Below, in pieces: positions 25,499 to 33,696 of a DNA stretch of 64,000 nt. Both the position numbers and the translations under genes were made by a program. Below the pieces are notes generated by a model that did no database searches, was not told the origin of the DNA, and saw only the letters and a list, made by a program, of their open reading frames with translations. Origin of the DNA: Clostridia bacterium (GTDB lineage Bacteria; Bacillota; Clostridia; Lachnospirales; Lachnospiraceae); contig CAJTAK010000005.1 of assembly GCA_910574255.1 (NCBI GenBank), positions 271,184 to 335,183 of the forward strand. The letters are read 5' to 3'. How positions within the stretch are numbered: position 1 is the stretch's first letter; every line of letters begins with the position of its first letter.

Positions 25499-25535
25499 AA
25501 AGAGGTCAGGGGCTTTACCTTGACTTCTTTTTTTA
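25499..25535 (+). terminator. Terminator after the yjfB-like gene
   Basis: GAGGTCA pairs with TGACTTC, followed by a run of T. Confidence 0.75.
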
Positions 25536-25554
25536 TAAAAGTGCATTCATATCA

Positions 25555-25584
25555 TTGACAAGGCAACCGTGTTCAGAATATGAT
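25555..25584 (+). promoter_or_regulatory. Promoter of the carboxypeptidase gene
   Basis: TTGACA (25555-25560) and TATGAT (25579-25584) are 18 bp apart. Confidence 0.65.
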
Positions 25585-25610
25585 AATACAATGAGTGTTA
25601 ACGATGTAGT

Positions 25611-25658
25611 CAAATGGACATGCCAGCATGTCCGCTTGGCTCGTTGCCCGCAGAAATA
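25611..25658 (-). repeat. Dispersed 49-bp repeat, copy 2
   Basis: Read on the minus strand, this stretch matches 561-609 with only a few changes, including the GGACATGC/GCATGTCC palindrome. It lies in the leader of the carboxypeptidase gene. Confidence 0.75.
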
Positions 25659-25688
25659 AATGCTATTGAGAAGAATTGGGAGTGGATA

Positions 25689-26837
25689 GTGGAAAAACCA
25701 TTTGATGAAGATGAGGATGAGATGCGCCGCCGGATGCGGCGAATGAAAAGAAGGCAGGCGATAAGGCGCAGAAAAAGAAGACAGGCCCTGATGCGCCGGA
25801 TTATGAAAACCGGAATTGCATTTGTTATGATGGGGCTTCTGCTGTTAGTGATGAGAACAGTATGGAGAAAGATAAATCCGGAACGAAAGGCTGCGGCAAA
25901 TATCGGGCAGGAGTTTTTAGCAAAGACAGGTAAGAAGGAGCAGAGAAACGGTCTGTGGGCTCTGGGGCAGAATATTTTGGAAGATAATGGACAAAAGGAA
26001 CCGGAGGACGGTGAAAAAGTGCAGCAGCTCTTTCAGTATGAAGCCACAGAGGATACGCATGCCTTGGGAGAGGATGAGATTACCAGCAGCTATGCCGTTT
26101 TTGTGGATACGGAGAGTGACACGATTCTGGCGTCCAGAGATGCTTTCAGCCGTATGGTCCCGGCGTCAATGACCAAGGTGCTGACAGCTCTGATTGCGGC
26201 GGAGCATGTTGAGAATTGGGACGACAAGTTTACAATCACCATTGACATTACGGATTACAGCTTCCAAAACCACTGCAGCAATGCCGGCTTTGACAGAGAT
26301 GAGACTGTCACCATACGGGATCTGATATACGGGGCGATATTGCCCTCCGGGGCCGATGCGTCGTTAGGATTGGCCGTCTATGTGGCAGGCTCCCAGGAGG
26401 CGTTTGTGGAGCTGATGAATGAGAAGCTTGAGGAACTGGGATTGTCTGAGACGTCGCATTTTACGAATTGTGTAGGAATCTATGATGTCAATCATTACAC
26501 TACGGCTTATGATATGGCAGTAATTATGGAGGCTGCTATCCAAAATGAGATGTGCAGAGAGGTATTTTCAACCCGCATCTACACCACCTCCGTCACCGAA
26601 CAGCATCCGGAGGGGATAGAGATGTCCAATTGGTTTGTGCGGCGCATAGAGGACAAGGAGACCAATGGGATCATGGTCTATGGAAAGACCGGTTATGTGG
26701 ATGAGTCGGGAAGCTGCGCAGTAAGCTTCGGGACCAATGAGAACGGCAGAACTTATATCTGTGTGACGGCCAATTCGGGCAGTAAATGGTGGTGCATCGA
26801 CGATCATGCAAAGCTGTATCTGGAGCTTACGGAATAG
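25689..26837 (+). CDS. D-alanyl-D-alanine carboxypeptidase family protein (membrane-anchored)
   Basis: This is a serine hydrolase of the low-molecular-weight penicillin-binding protein family, which trims peptidoglycan stem peptides. It shows SxxK in PASMTK, the SGADAS loop where many relatives have SGNDA, and KTG in VYGKTGYVD. The first 45 residues are very Arg/Lys-rich, followed by one membrane helix (IAFVMMGLLLLVM), so the catalytic domain is outside. GTG 25689 is chosen because GGGAG lies 6 nt upstream. An ATG at 25614 would read through the dispersed repeat and has no ribosome site. It would be 382 aa. Confidence 0.87.
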   Translation: MEKPFDEDEDEMRRRMRRMKRRQAIRRRKRRQALMRRIMKTGIAFVMMGLLLLVMRTVWRKINPERKAAANIGQEFLAKTGKKEQRNGLWALGQNILEDNGQKEPEDGEKVQQLFQYEATEDTHALGEDEITSSYAVFVDTESDTILASRDAFSRMVPASMTKVLTALIAAEHVENWDDKFTITIDITDYSFQNHCSNAGFDRDETVTIRDLIYGAILPSGADASLGLAVYVAGSQEAFVELMNEKLEELGLSETSHFTNCVGIYDVNHYTTAYDMAVIMEAAIQNEMCREVFSTRIYTTSVTEQHPEGIEMSNWFVRRIEDKETNGIMVYGKTGYVDESGSCAVSFGTNENGRTYICVTANSGSKWWCIDDHAKLYLELTE

Positions 26838-26840
26838 TAG

Positions 26841-26875
26841 GGCAATATCTATTGCCGAAAGCAGGCTTTTTCTAT
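26841..26875. terminator. Probable terminator between convergent genes
   Basis: GGCAAT/ATTGCC forms a short hairpin, followed by AAAGC-AG-GCTTTTT. It is weak but lies between two convergent genes. Confidence 0.45.
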
Positions 26876-26899
26876 GCTTTGTATTCTGAAGAGGTTGTC

Positions 26900-28276
26900 T
26901 TATAGGGGCAGCCGAATTACCACAGACCGGCACACATCCTTCAAAAGCTCAAATTCTATAGTCCCCTGGTGAGCCTCCAGAATCTGCTTTACAATGCGAA
27001 GCCCCATGACGTGGGGAAGGGAGCCGTTCTTGTCCACGGCTTCGGTGCGATACAGGGCTTTTACTACCTGGACCGGAATGCCCCTTCCGGTGTCAGAAAA
27101 AGTAAGCCCCAGAGAATTCCCTTTTAGCTTTCCCCGGATTTGGATGTGACAGCCTTCAGGGTTATGGCGGATGCTGTTGTCGGTCAGATTGCGGAAGGCC
27201 CGAAGCAGAAGGTCCGGATCGCCTTTTAAGGTAATCCCTTCCAGGCCGGAATCCAACGCAAGTTCCAGGGACCACTCTTCCTCCAGACCATGGTTATAGT
27301 AGGAGGCAATCAGACTGCGGAGCAGGGCCGCAGGGGTGTAAGTTTTTATTTGTAAGGGATAGGAATCGTACTCCAGGCGGGAGGTGAGATTCAGATCCGC
27401 AATCAGACGTTTGATGAGAAGGCTGTTTTCCCGAATGGAGACAGCCTCTTTTCGTTCCTCGTCATCCAAATGGGGGCTTTCTGCAAGACTGTCGCTAAAG
27501 CCGAGTATGAGGGACAGAGGGGTGCGGATGTCATGGGAAACGCCTGCGATCCAGTTAGTTCTTGCATTGTCACGCTTTTCCAGGGCTTTTCGCTGGAAAA
27601 TGAGGGTGGCGGAAGCCTCGTTAAGCTTTCCTGCCAGACCGCCTACAATGCCTTGCTCGGCCAGGCCGAGAGCCTTATCCTCGGTTAGCTGCTCGATTCC
27701 GTTTACCAGAGGCTTTAGGGAGGTGTAAAAGCGCTGTCCAAAGAGGATGGCAAAGGTGAAAATCAGTAGCAGGTTGGTGAGCAGAACCAGCAGCAGGTAG
27801 GAGGGGATAGCATTGAGAAAGCCTTCCTGGAATTCAAGCGAATATTTCCACATGGAATGGCGGGGAGCGGCCGTCACAAAGAGACCGTCCGGGCGTGTGT
27901 AGACCTTTACGGGATAGTCCTGTAGGTACCACCGTGTGAAGGAGGCTACCTGGGTGAGAGAGTAGGAGAGGGGGATCTCGTCCGGAAGGTTCCGGCTCCA
28001 GATGACCTGCCCCTCCTGGTTAATCAGCATGGCAAAGGCCAGATTTTCATCGATCTGTTTTTCGGCGGCTTCCGTAAGTACGTATTGTCCATGCTCCAGG
28101 GTCAGTTGATCGGACAGGGCATCGATTCGGGAGGACTGGTAATCTTTTGCCGCTTTGTATCCGAATTGGTTTAGGAGAAAGAGAAATATAAGCATTAGAT
28201 TGAGCATAAAAATAAGGATGCTTATGAAGGAAGCAGTGAGAATGTAACGGCGGTATATTTTGAGAAGATCCTTCAT
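26900..28276 (-). CDS. Sensor histidine kinase (two-component system with lantibiotic-type exporter)
   Basis: This 458-aa membrane kinase has two membrane helices (residues about 13-35 and 155-180) around a small sensor domain, then the H-box SHDIRTPLSLILGFSDSLAE, N-box RNLTDNSIRHNP, G1 box DTGRGIP and the GLRIVKQILEAHQG segment. ATG at 28276 follows AGAAAGGA and gives the expected MKDLLKIYRRY start. It follows its response regulator gene by 83 bp and faces away from an ABC exporter. By analogy with antimicrobial-peptide sensing systems it may detect lantibiotics, but the signal is inferred from context. Confidence 0.93.
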   Translation of the reverse strand: MKDLLKIYRRYILTASFISILIFMLNLMLIFLFLLNQFGYKAAKDYQSSRIDALSDQLTLEHGQYVLTEAAEKQIDENLAFAMLINQEGQVIWSRNLPDEIPLSYSLTQVASFTRWYLQDYPVKVYTRPDGLFVTAAPRHSMWKYSLEFQEGFLNAIPSYLLLVLLTNLLLIFTFAILFGQRFYTSLKPLVNGIEQLTEDKALGLAEQGIVGGLAGKLNEASATLIFQRKALEKRDNARTNWIAGVSHDIRTPLSLILGFSDSLAESPHLDDEERKEAVSIRENSLLIKRLIADLNLTSRLEYDSYPLQIKTYTPAALLRSLIASYYNHGLEEEWSLELALDSGLEGITLKGDPDLLLRAFRNLTDNSIRHNPEGCHIQIRGKLKGNSLGLTFSDTGRGIPVQVVKALYRTEAVDKNGSLPHVMGLRIVKQILEAHQGTIEFELLKDVCRSVVIRLPL

Positions 28277-28359
28277 GGGGTGTCCTTTCTGTGTTTCTTT
28301 GTTCCAAAGGTATTTTTGGGGCTTTATAATTGGAAAAGCATTCTGTGCAATTGTCCCGG

Positions 28360-29064
28360 CTATGCCAGCCGGTAGCCGATGCCCCTGGCGGTAAGAAGCC
28401 ATTTGGGATGGGAAGGGTCCTCTTCAAGCTTTTCACGGAGACGCCGTATGTGGACCATCAGTGTATTTTCATAAGTGTAGTAGCCGTCGCCCCATACGGC
28501 GTCGCAGAGGGCGTCAAAGGTTACGATCCGGCCTCGGTTCTCCCAGAGCTTTTTTAAAATGAGCAGTTCCTTGGCGGTAAGAGCCGTTTCTCCTTGGTTG
28601 GTTTCAACGGTTCCACGATCAAAATGGACGGTGCGTGGTCCAAGGTTCAGGCTTTGGGCTTCAGGCAGGGCAGAGCGGCCGGATAGGTAGGTTCTGCGGA
28701 TGATGGCACTGATTCTTAAAATGAGTTCCTTGGGCAGAAAGGGCTTGGTCAGATAGTCGTCCGCACCAAGGCCCAGACCTAAGAGGCGGTCGTTGTCCTC
28801 ATCACGGGCGGAGAGAAAGAGGATGGGAATATCCGCCTTTGCACGTATTTCCTGGAATAAGGAGAAGCCATTTCCGTCAGGAAGCATGACATCCAGGATG
28901 ATGAGATCCGGCAGTGCGTCTGCGAGGGCTTCTCTGGCTTTACGGCAGCAGGAAGCGGTGGTTAGATTGGCAAAGCCTTCCTTGGTCAGCATATGGGTCA
29001 GCATGGAAAGGAGTTCTTGGTTGTCGTCTATTAATAGGATTTTGCATTCGTATATGTGGGTCAT
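28360..29064 (-). CDS. OmpR/PhoB-family response regulator
   Basis: This 234-aa protein has a receiver domain (acidic pocket IDD near residue 12, phospho-Asp in LIILDVMLPDGNG, Lys in DDYLTKPF) and a C-terminal winged helix (ENTLMVHIRRLREKLEEDPSHPKWLLTARGIGYRL). ATG at 29064 follows AGGAGG. It should be phosphorylated by the kinase encoded just downstream and bind DNA in the gap to the divergent ABC exporter, where two direct ATGTAAGG repeats lie. Confidence 0.95.
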   Translation of the reverse strand: MTHIYECKILLIDDNQELLSMLTHMLTKEGFANLTTASCCRKAREALADALPDLIILDVMLPDGNGFSLFQEIRAKADIPILFLSARDEDNDRLLGLGLGADDYLTKPFLPKELILRISAIIRRTYLSGRSALPEAQSLNLGPRTVHFDRGTVETNQGETALTAKELLILKKLWENRGRIVTFDALCDAVWGDGYYTYENTLMVHIRRLREKLEEDPSHPKWLLTARGIGYRLA

Positions 29065-29183
29065 AGGGGCCTCCTGGTTTTTTGTGATTATCCTCCCTGT
29101 TATATTGTAGTGTCGTATTTTTTCAACCTAATTATAAAACAAAACTGGAGAGATTTCCGTCTTTTTTGAAAAAATTAAGGTAA

Positions 29184-29213
29184 ATGTAAGGCATACGTCA
29201 CCCCCATGTAAGG
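29184..29213. promoter_or_regulatory. Candidate response-regulator site (direct repeats)
   Basis: ATGTAAGG occurs at 29184-29191 and 29206-29213, 22 bp apart (two helical turns), with a related TTAAGG just before. OmpR-type regulators often bind such direct repeats. This is a candidate only. Confidence 0.4.
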
Positions 29214-29234
29214 TGGAGGACGTATGCTTTTTTT
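29191..29234 (+). terminator. Strong hairpin with T7 before the ABC exporter
   Basis: GCATACGTC (29191-29199) pairs with GACGTATGC (29219-29227), followed by TTTTTTT. It lies in the 413-bp gap between the divergent regulator and exporter operons. It would end any transcript started upstream unless it is controlled. Confidence 0.75.
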
Positions 29235-29236
29235 AG

Positions 29237-29462
29237 ATTACGGAACTTCAAACAGTAATGCCGCTTCCGGTGCACAAATCGATTTACAGACACATGCTGC
29301 TGTGGCTGGAAATTGATTTAGGTAAGGGTGTACAGGAAGGGGGATTACGGAACTTCAAACAGTAATGCCGCTTCCGGTGCACAAATCGATTTACAGACAC
29401 ATGTTGCTGTGGCTGGAAATTGATTTAGGTAAGGGTGTACAGGAAGGGGGATTACGGAACTT
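29237..29462. repeat. Two tandem 107-bp family A repeats, copies 4 and 5
   Basis: ATTACGGAACTT starts at 29237, 29344 and 29451, giving two exact 107-bp units that differ at only one or so bases. Each folds from GTAATGCC to the matching GATTAC end, with inner AAATCGATTT/AAATTGATTT and the ACACATG/TGTGG tip. The array ends 5 bp before GGGAGG of the ABC ATPase gene. Confidence 0.9.
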
Positions 29463-29477
29463 TAATGGGAGGAACAT

Positions 29478-30392
29478 ATGGAATATATGGTTGAAACAAA
29501 GGGCTTGACGAAGCAATACGGCAGCAAGGAGGTGGTGAAGGATGTGGACTTAAAGGTTCCAAAAGCTCACGTCTACGGTTTTATGGGGCCCAACGGAGCC
29601 GGAAAAAGCACCACTCTTAAGATGCTTCTGGGTCTGATTCAAATCAGCGCCGGCCAGGTTACCATTGGCGGCGAGACTGTTAATCGGAAAAACCGCATTG
29701 CCATCCTAAAGGAGACTGGCTCTCTCATTGAGTCGCCCTCCTACTACGGTCATCTCACCGGACGGGAGAATCTGGAGATTGTGCGGACTTTAAAGAGGGT
29801 GCCGGAACAGGAGATTACCCAGGTTCTAAAGCTGGTACGGATGGAGGAGCAGCAGAACAAAAAGGTACGGGAGTATTCCCTTGGCATGAAGCAGCGTCTT
29901 GGCCTGGCCGAAGCGCTTCTCGGCCGGCCGGATCTGCTGATTCTCGACGAACCGACAAATGGTCTCGATCCGGCAGGCATCCAGGAAATCCGTGAGCTGA
30001 TCCGAGAACTTCCGGGGCGCATGGGCATGACAGTACTGGTGTCCAGCCATCTTTTGGGGGAAATGGATCAGATGGCGGATTATGTAGGCATTATTAACCA
30101 CGGGCATCTGATTTTTCAGGATAGGCTGGAGGCCCTTCATGAACACAGCAGAGGAAGCTTGCGGTTGTGTGTGATGAATCAGTCTGTAGCCCTGGAAATA
30201 TTAAAAAGCGAGGGCATTTCCTGCAATATACAGGAGGGAGCTCTGGAGCTTCCAAGGCTTGCGGATGATGCTGCGGCAAGGCTTATCGCTCTTCTCTGCG
30301 AGGGCGGAGCCGGAGTTTATCGGGCGGAGGAAAAGCAGAAGAGCCTGGAGGAAATTTTCTTAAGTCTCACAGGAAGGAGGGGAAGTCTCTGA
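29478..30392 (+). CDS. ABC exporter ATPase, lantibiotic-protection type
   Basis: This 304-aa ATPase has Walker A GPNGAGKSTT, signature YSLGMKQRLGLAEAL, Walker B LLILDEPTNGLDP and switch SSHLLGEM. The group with this layout includes BcrA and the lantibiotic immunity ATPases (NisF, MutF, CprA). Two permease genes follow and a two-component system lies upstream, a combination typical of defence against antimicrobial peptides. The TGA stop overlaps the ATG of the first permease. The exact substrate is unknown. Confidence 0.93.
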   Translation: MEYMVETKGLTKQYGSKEVVKDVDLKVPKAHVYGFMGPNGAGKSTTLKMLLGLIQISAGQVTIGGETVNRKNRIAILKETGSLIESPSYYGHLTGRENLEIVRTLKRVPEQEITQVLKLVRMEEQQNKKVREYSLGMKQRLGLAEALLGRPDLLILDEPTNGLDPAGIQEIRELIRELPGRMGMTVLVSSHLLGEMDQMADYVGIINHGHLIFQDRLEALHEHSRGSLRLCVMNQSVALEILKSEGISCNIQEGALELPRLADDAAARLIALLCEGGAGVYRAEEKQKSLEEIFLSLTGRRGSL

Positions 30393-31153
30393 TGCTGCGC
30401 GAATGGAAAACCGAATGGCTGAAGGTACGGCGCAGGAGAATTGGACTGGTACCAGCAGCATTTCTCCTGTTTACCTTTCTCTGGCTCTCCTGGGCAGTCC
30501 AAAGCGCCCATATGGAATCATCGAAGGATAGCTGGATGTGGCTGCTTATGTGCCTTAGCCTTATTGATACCATATTGATGCCAACCATGATCGCCATGAT
30601 TGCCAGCCGCCTTTGCGATGTGGAACTGAAAGGAAATACATGGAAGCTTCTGTGTACGATGGAGCGAAAAGGCCGTCTCTTTGATATGAAACTTTTGACA
30701 GGAGCCGTATATGTGGGCGGCTATGTGGCGGCGGAGCTTGTGATGATGTTTGCCTTTGCAGGGCTTCACGGCTTTGCGGGAGGGATGACGCTGCGGCATC
30801 TGGTGTGTTTTCTTTTACAGTGCGGTCTTGTAAGCCTTGGAGTGCTGCTGGTGCAGATGCTTTTGTCACTCTTTAGTACCAATCAGATCTTTCCGCTGGC
30901 GGTGGGACTGGCAGGTTCTTTTCTGGGGCTGTTTAGCTGGTTTCTGTCTTCGCCCCTCTGGAGGCCAGTGTTGTGGGCTTACTATAATCTTCTGGTATAT
31001 ATCGGCCAGGACTGGGATCAGGGCAGCCGGATTGTAAGCTATTATGAAAGACCGCTGGACTGGTCGGCGGTGATTACTCTGCTGGTTGCGCTTCCTTTGG
31101 GATATATCCTGGGAAGACAGTTGTTTATCCGCCGCACGCCGGGATGTGGATGA
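30392..31153 (+). CDS. ABC exporter permease, subunit 1
   Basis: This 253-aa protein has about six hydrophobic segments, starting with a cytoplasmic MLREWKTEWLKVRRR. Such an N-terminus and size fit the ABC-2 permeases of lantibiotic-protection systems (MutE/EpiE-like). It overlaps the ATPase gene by one codon region (ATGA-type junction) and is separated from the second permease by 314 bp of repeats. Substrate and pairing with subunit 2 are inferred from gene order. Confidence 0.87.
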   Translation: MLREWKTEWLKVRRRRIGLVPAAFLLFTFLWLSWAVQSAHMESSKDSWMWLLMCLSLIDTILMPTMIAMIASRLCDVELKGNTWKLLCTMERKGRLFDMKLLTGAVYVGGYVAAELVMMFAFAGLHGFAGGMTLRHLVCFLLQCGLVSLGVLLVQMLLSLFSTNQIFPLAVGLAGSFLGLFSWFLSSPLWRPVLWAYYNLLVYIGQDWDQGSRIVSYYERPLDWSAVITLLVALPLGYILGRQLFIRRTPGCG

Positions 31154-31159
31154 GGGGGC

Positions 31160-31275
31160 TTACGGAACTGGAAATCAGTAAGCTCCCGTGCAGTGCCAGA
31201 AGAATTTACAGACACATGAATATGTGGCTGTAAATTCTTCTATATAAGGGGCACTGTTAGGGGGCTTACGGAACT
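31160..31275. repeat. Family A hairpin repeat, copy 6
   Basis: TTACGGAACT occurs at 31160-31169 and 31266-31275 (106-bp period). The stem GTAAGCTCCC pairs with GGGGGCTTAC-type sequence. The inner AGAAGAATTTACAG pairs perfectly with CTGTAAATTCTTCT, and the tip is CACATGAATATGTG. Confidence 0.88.
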
Positions 31276-31329
31276 GGAATAGTCCAGCTAAGAAATGTCA
31301 AGTGTTTTAAGAAATATTTTATGCTGGAC

Positions 31330-31422
31330 GGTAAAGTCGCAAAGGCACACGAGAGGAACTTTCATGAGTGCCCTTTCGAATGAAAGTTTCTCTCGTTACA
31401 GGTGTGCCGAAGTGACTTTACC
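31330..31422. repeat. 93-bp palindromic repeat (family B), copy 3
   Basis: This copy is nearly identical to 2746-2838, including the preceding GTCCAGC hairpin and the following small hairpin. Confidence 0.85.
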
Positions 31423-31467
31423 CTTTAGTACCGTTGCGTAGCAACTTAAGATAGGAGGAATTTTTCT

Positions 31468-32196
31468 ATGCTGAGAGCATGTATTAAAACGGAGCGGATG
31501 AAGCTTAGGCACGCCCACCTGTGGCTTGTGTTTTTTGCAATCCCGCTGCTTCCGACCGTACTGGGTGCGGCGAATTATCTAAACAATATAAGTATGCTAA
31601 AATCTGAGTGGTACTCTCTGTGGACGCAGCACTCTTTGTTCTATGCCAATTTTTTCTATGGGCCGTTGATTGCCATTTACTGCTCCTATATCTGGAGAGT
31701 GGAGCATCTCAATTATAACTGGAACAGTCTGATGACCATGCCGGTGGCGGAAGGGGATATCTTTCTGGCTAAGCTATTATTGGCTTTGCGCTGTACGGTG
31801 ACACTTCAGCTCTGGGTGGGTGTGCTGTTTTCCATATCCGGAAAGCTTGTGGGACTGCCGGGGCTTCCGCCGGCGGAAATCCTGTTCTGGCTTCTTCGGG
31901 GAAGCTTAGGGGGTATGGTGATTGCGGCTTTGCAGCTTCTGCTATCGATGATGATCCGAAGCTTTGCGGTTCCCATTGCCATTGCCCTTCTTGGGAGCGT
32001 GGCCGGCTTTCTTTTGAATAATAAGGGATTTGGAATGATTTGGCCTTATTCTCTGATGATGATGGGCATGAATGCCAACAAGGATACAAATGTACTTTCC
32101 AGTCCGGCCGGATTTGCGGCGGCATTGAGTGTGTTTCTTGTGCTGTTTGTCAGTATGGGGATCTGGTACTTGAGGCACAAAGATGTGCATGCATAG
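31468..32196 (+). CDS. ABC exporter permease, subunit 2
   Basis: This 242-aa protein has about six membrane segments and starts MLRACIKTERMKLRHAHLW, a cytoplasmic lead-in like that of subunit 1. It fits the second permease (MutG/EpiG-like) of lantibiotic-protection exporters. AGGAGGAA lies 6 nt upstream. Although 314 bp separate it from subunit 1, the order ATPase, permease, permease and the shared family argue that they form one transporter. Confidence 0.87.
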   Translation: MLRACIKTERMKLRHAHLWLVFFAIPLLPTVLGAANYLNNISMLKSEWYSLWTQHSLFYANFFYGPLIAIYCSYIWRVEHLNYNWNSLMTMPVAEGDIFLAKLLLALRCTVTLQLWVGVLFSISGKLVGLPGLPPAEILFWLLRGSLGGMVIAALQLLLSMMIRSFAVPIAIALLGSVAGFLLNNKGFGMIWPYSLMMMGMNANKDTNVLSSPAGFAAALSVFLVLFVSMGIWYLRHKDVHA

Positions 32197-32212
32197 AGCC
32201 AAAAGGGCAGAA

Positions 32213-32263
32213 ATACCTATGATTGTTTTTCATTGCGAAGCCCCTCGTTTTTTGCTATCATAG
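32213..32263. terminator. Hairpin after the exporter operon
   Basis: ACCTATGAT pairs with ATCATAGGT around a long loop containing T-runs. It probably ends or processes the exporter transcript. Confidence 0.5.
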
Positions 32264-32313
32264 GTTTAGCAGAAACAGGTTGACTTTTGACGAAGAATTG
32301 GAGGAACTTTGCT

Positions 32314-32538
32314 ATGAAATGTTTATTTTCTTACGCAGACAAATACCTGCAAAAAAGCAGCTGGAAGGATCTTGCGCTGATTAAGCTCTGTCTTTTTGCT
32401 ATGGGAATTATGGCAGGCATAAGGATACCGGAAAAGAACAGGAGGGCGGCAGGCTGGGCCGCATACTTTGTATTTCTAGTTACTTACCTTCCGCTGATGT
32501 CAAAATTTCTTTGTATTGTGACGGAAAAGGACGACTGA
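32314..32538 (+). CDS. Small two-helix membrane protein
   Basis: This 74-aa protein has two hydrophobic segments (LIKLCLFAMGIMAGI and AGWAAYFVFLVTYLPLM) joined by a basic loop (PEKNRRAAG). Similar small proteins are seen in Clostridia and are sometimes labelled as transporter permease fragments, but I know no shown function. ATG 32314 follows GGAGGA at 8 nt. A strong terminator follows, so it is the end of its unit. Confidence 0.75.
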   Translation: MKCLFSYADKYLQKSSWKDLALIKLCLFAMGIMAGIRIPEKNRRAAGWAAYFVFLVTYLPLMSKFLCIVTEKDD

Positions 32539-32577
32539 TATGGGATTATCACAGGGTAATCGGTGAAATAAAACAGG

Positions 32578-32621
32578 GCAGATTGACAGAGGAAGAAATT
32601 TGATTGTCAATCTGCTTTTTT
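32578..32621 (+). terminator. Intrinsic terminator
   Basis: GCAGATTGACA pairs with TGTCAATCTGC, followed by TTTTTT. Confidence 0.9.
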
Positions 32622-32723
32622 ATCTTGCATTTCCAAAAGAAAAAATTCTATCCTGAAAATGAGAATGCAGGGCTGCTCTGCGTCCCAAAAGCTTTGGAGG
32701 GATAATACGGTCAGCTTTACAAC

Positions 32724-32751
32724 TTGACATGTAAGCGACAACGTTTATAAT
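32724..32751 (+). promoter_or_regulatory. Promoter of argBD
   Basis: TTGACA (32724-32729) and TATAAT (32746-32751) are 16 bp apart. I see no clear ArgR operator beside it. Confidence 0.72.
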
Positions 32752-32790
32752 AAATTGCGGAAGACTTTCAATAAAAATGAGGAGATTATG

Positions 32791-33696
32791 ATGAGCAAGG
32801 AAGAGGAAATGAAGCGCTCTCTGGAAAAAGCAGAGGTTTTAATTGAAGCTCTGCCTTATATTCAGAGATTTAACCGGAAGATAATTGTCGTAAAGTATGG
32901 CGGCAGCGCCATGGTGGATGATGAACTAAAGCGGAATGTCATTAAAGATGTGACGCTCTTAAAACTGGTCGGCTTTAAGCCGATTATCGTTCATGGCGGG
33001 GGCAGGGAGATCAGCCGCTGGGTAGCAAAAGCGGGCATGGAGCCCCGATTTGTGAACGGTCTGCGCGTGACAGATGAGGATACTATGGAGATTGCCGAGA
33101 TGGTTCTGGGCAAGGTAGGAAAGAGTTTGGTACAGATGGTGCAGGAGCTGGGGGTCAAGGCAGTGAGCATCAGCGGCAAGGACGGAGGACTTCTGCATGT
33201 GGAGAAAAAATATTCCGGAGGGGAGGATATTGGCTTTGTAGGGGAGATTACAGAGGTCAATCCCAAGATTCTCTACGATCTGCTGGAAAAGGATTTTCTT
33301 CCAATCGTGTGCCCTGTCGGGATGGACAGTGAGTTTCAGACCTACAATATTAATGCGGATGATGCGGCCTGCGCCATTGCAAGGGCAGTCAATGCAGAAA
33401 AGCTGGCATTCTTAACAGACATTGAGGGAGTATACCGGAATCCGGAGGATCCTTCCACCCTGATTTCCGAGCTGCATGTAAAAGAAGCACGCAGGCTTAT
33501 TGGAGGCGGAACAATTGGAGGCGGCATGCTTCCAAAGCTGAATAACTGTATTGATGCCATTGAGAACGGCGTTTCCAGAGTTCATATTTTGGACGGTCGG
33601 ATTGTTCACTGTCTGCTTTTGGAGATTTTTACCAACAAGGGAATCGGCACCGCTATTTTAAGCGAAGGAGAAAATAATTATTATGACGGAGAATAA
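32791..33696 (+). CDS. argB: Acetylglutamate kinase
   Basis: This 301-aa enzyme phosphorylates N-acetylglutamate, the second step of arginine synthesis. It shows KYGGSAM near the start, IIVHGGG, the arginine-pathway signature [33 protein letters not shown] and [11 protein letters not shown] 32791 is 6 nt behind GAGGAG; an in-frame TTG at 32755 is too close to the promoter. The N-terminal helix ([21 protein letters not shown]) is the type found in arginine-inhibited, hexameric enzymes, so feedback control is likely. It overlaps argD by 14 bp. Confidence 0.96.
   Translation: MSKEEEMKRSLEKAEVLIEALPYIQRFNRKIIVVKYGGSAMVDDELKRNVIKDVTLLKLVGFKPIIVHGGGREISRWVAKAGMEPRFVNGLRVTDEDTMEIAEMVLGKVGKSLVQMVQELGVKAVSISGKDGGLLHVEKKYSGGEDIGFVGEITEVNPKILYDLLEKDFLPIVCPVGMDSEFQTYNINADDAACAIARAVNAEKLAFLTDIEGVYRNPEDPSTLISELHVKEARRLIGGGTIGGGMLPKLNNCIDAIENGVSRVHILDGRIVHCLLLEIFTNKGIGTAILSEGENNYYDGE

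Larger units (their letters stand above)
31154..31467. other. Repeat-filled gap between the two permease genes
   Basis: There is no gene here. The order is family A hairpin (31160-31275), GTCCAGC hairpin (31282-31329), family B palindrome (31330-31422), a GTTGCGTAGCAAC hairpin (about 31434-31446), then AGGAGG for the next gene. Confidence 0.85.

Noticed and set aside
29237..29462. CRISPR array
   Set aside because: The 107-bp units are adjacent without spacers, fold as long hairpins, and no cas genes are present.
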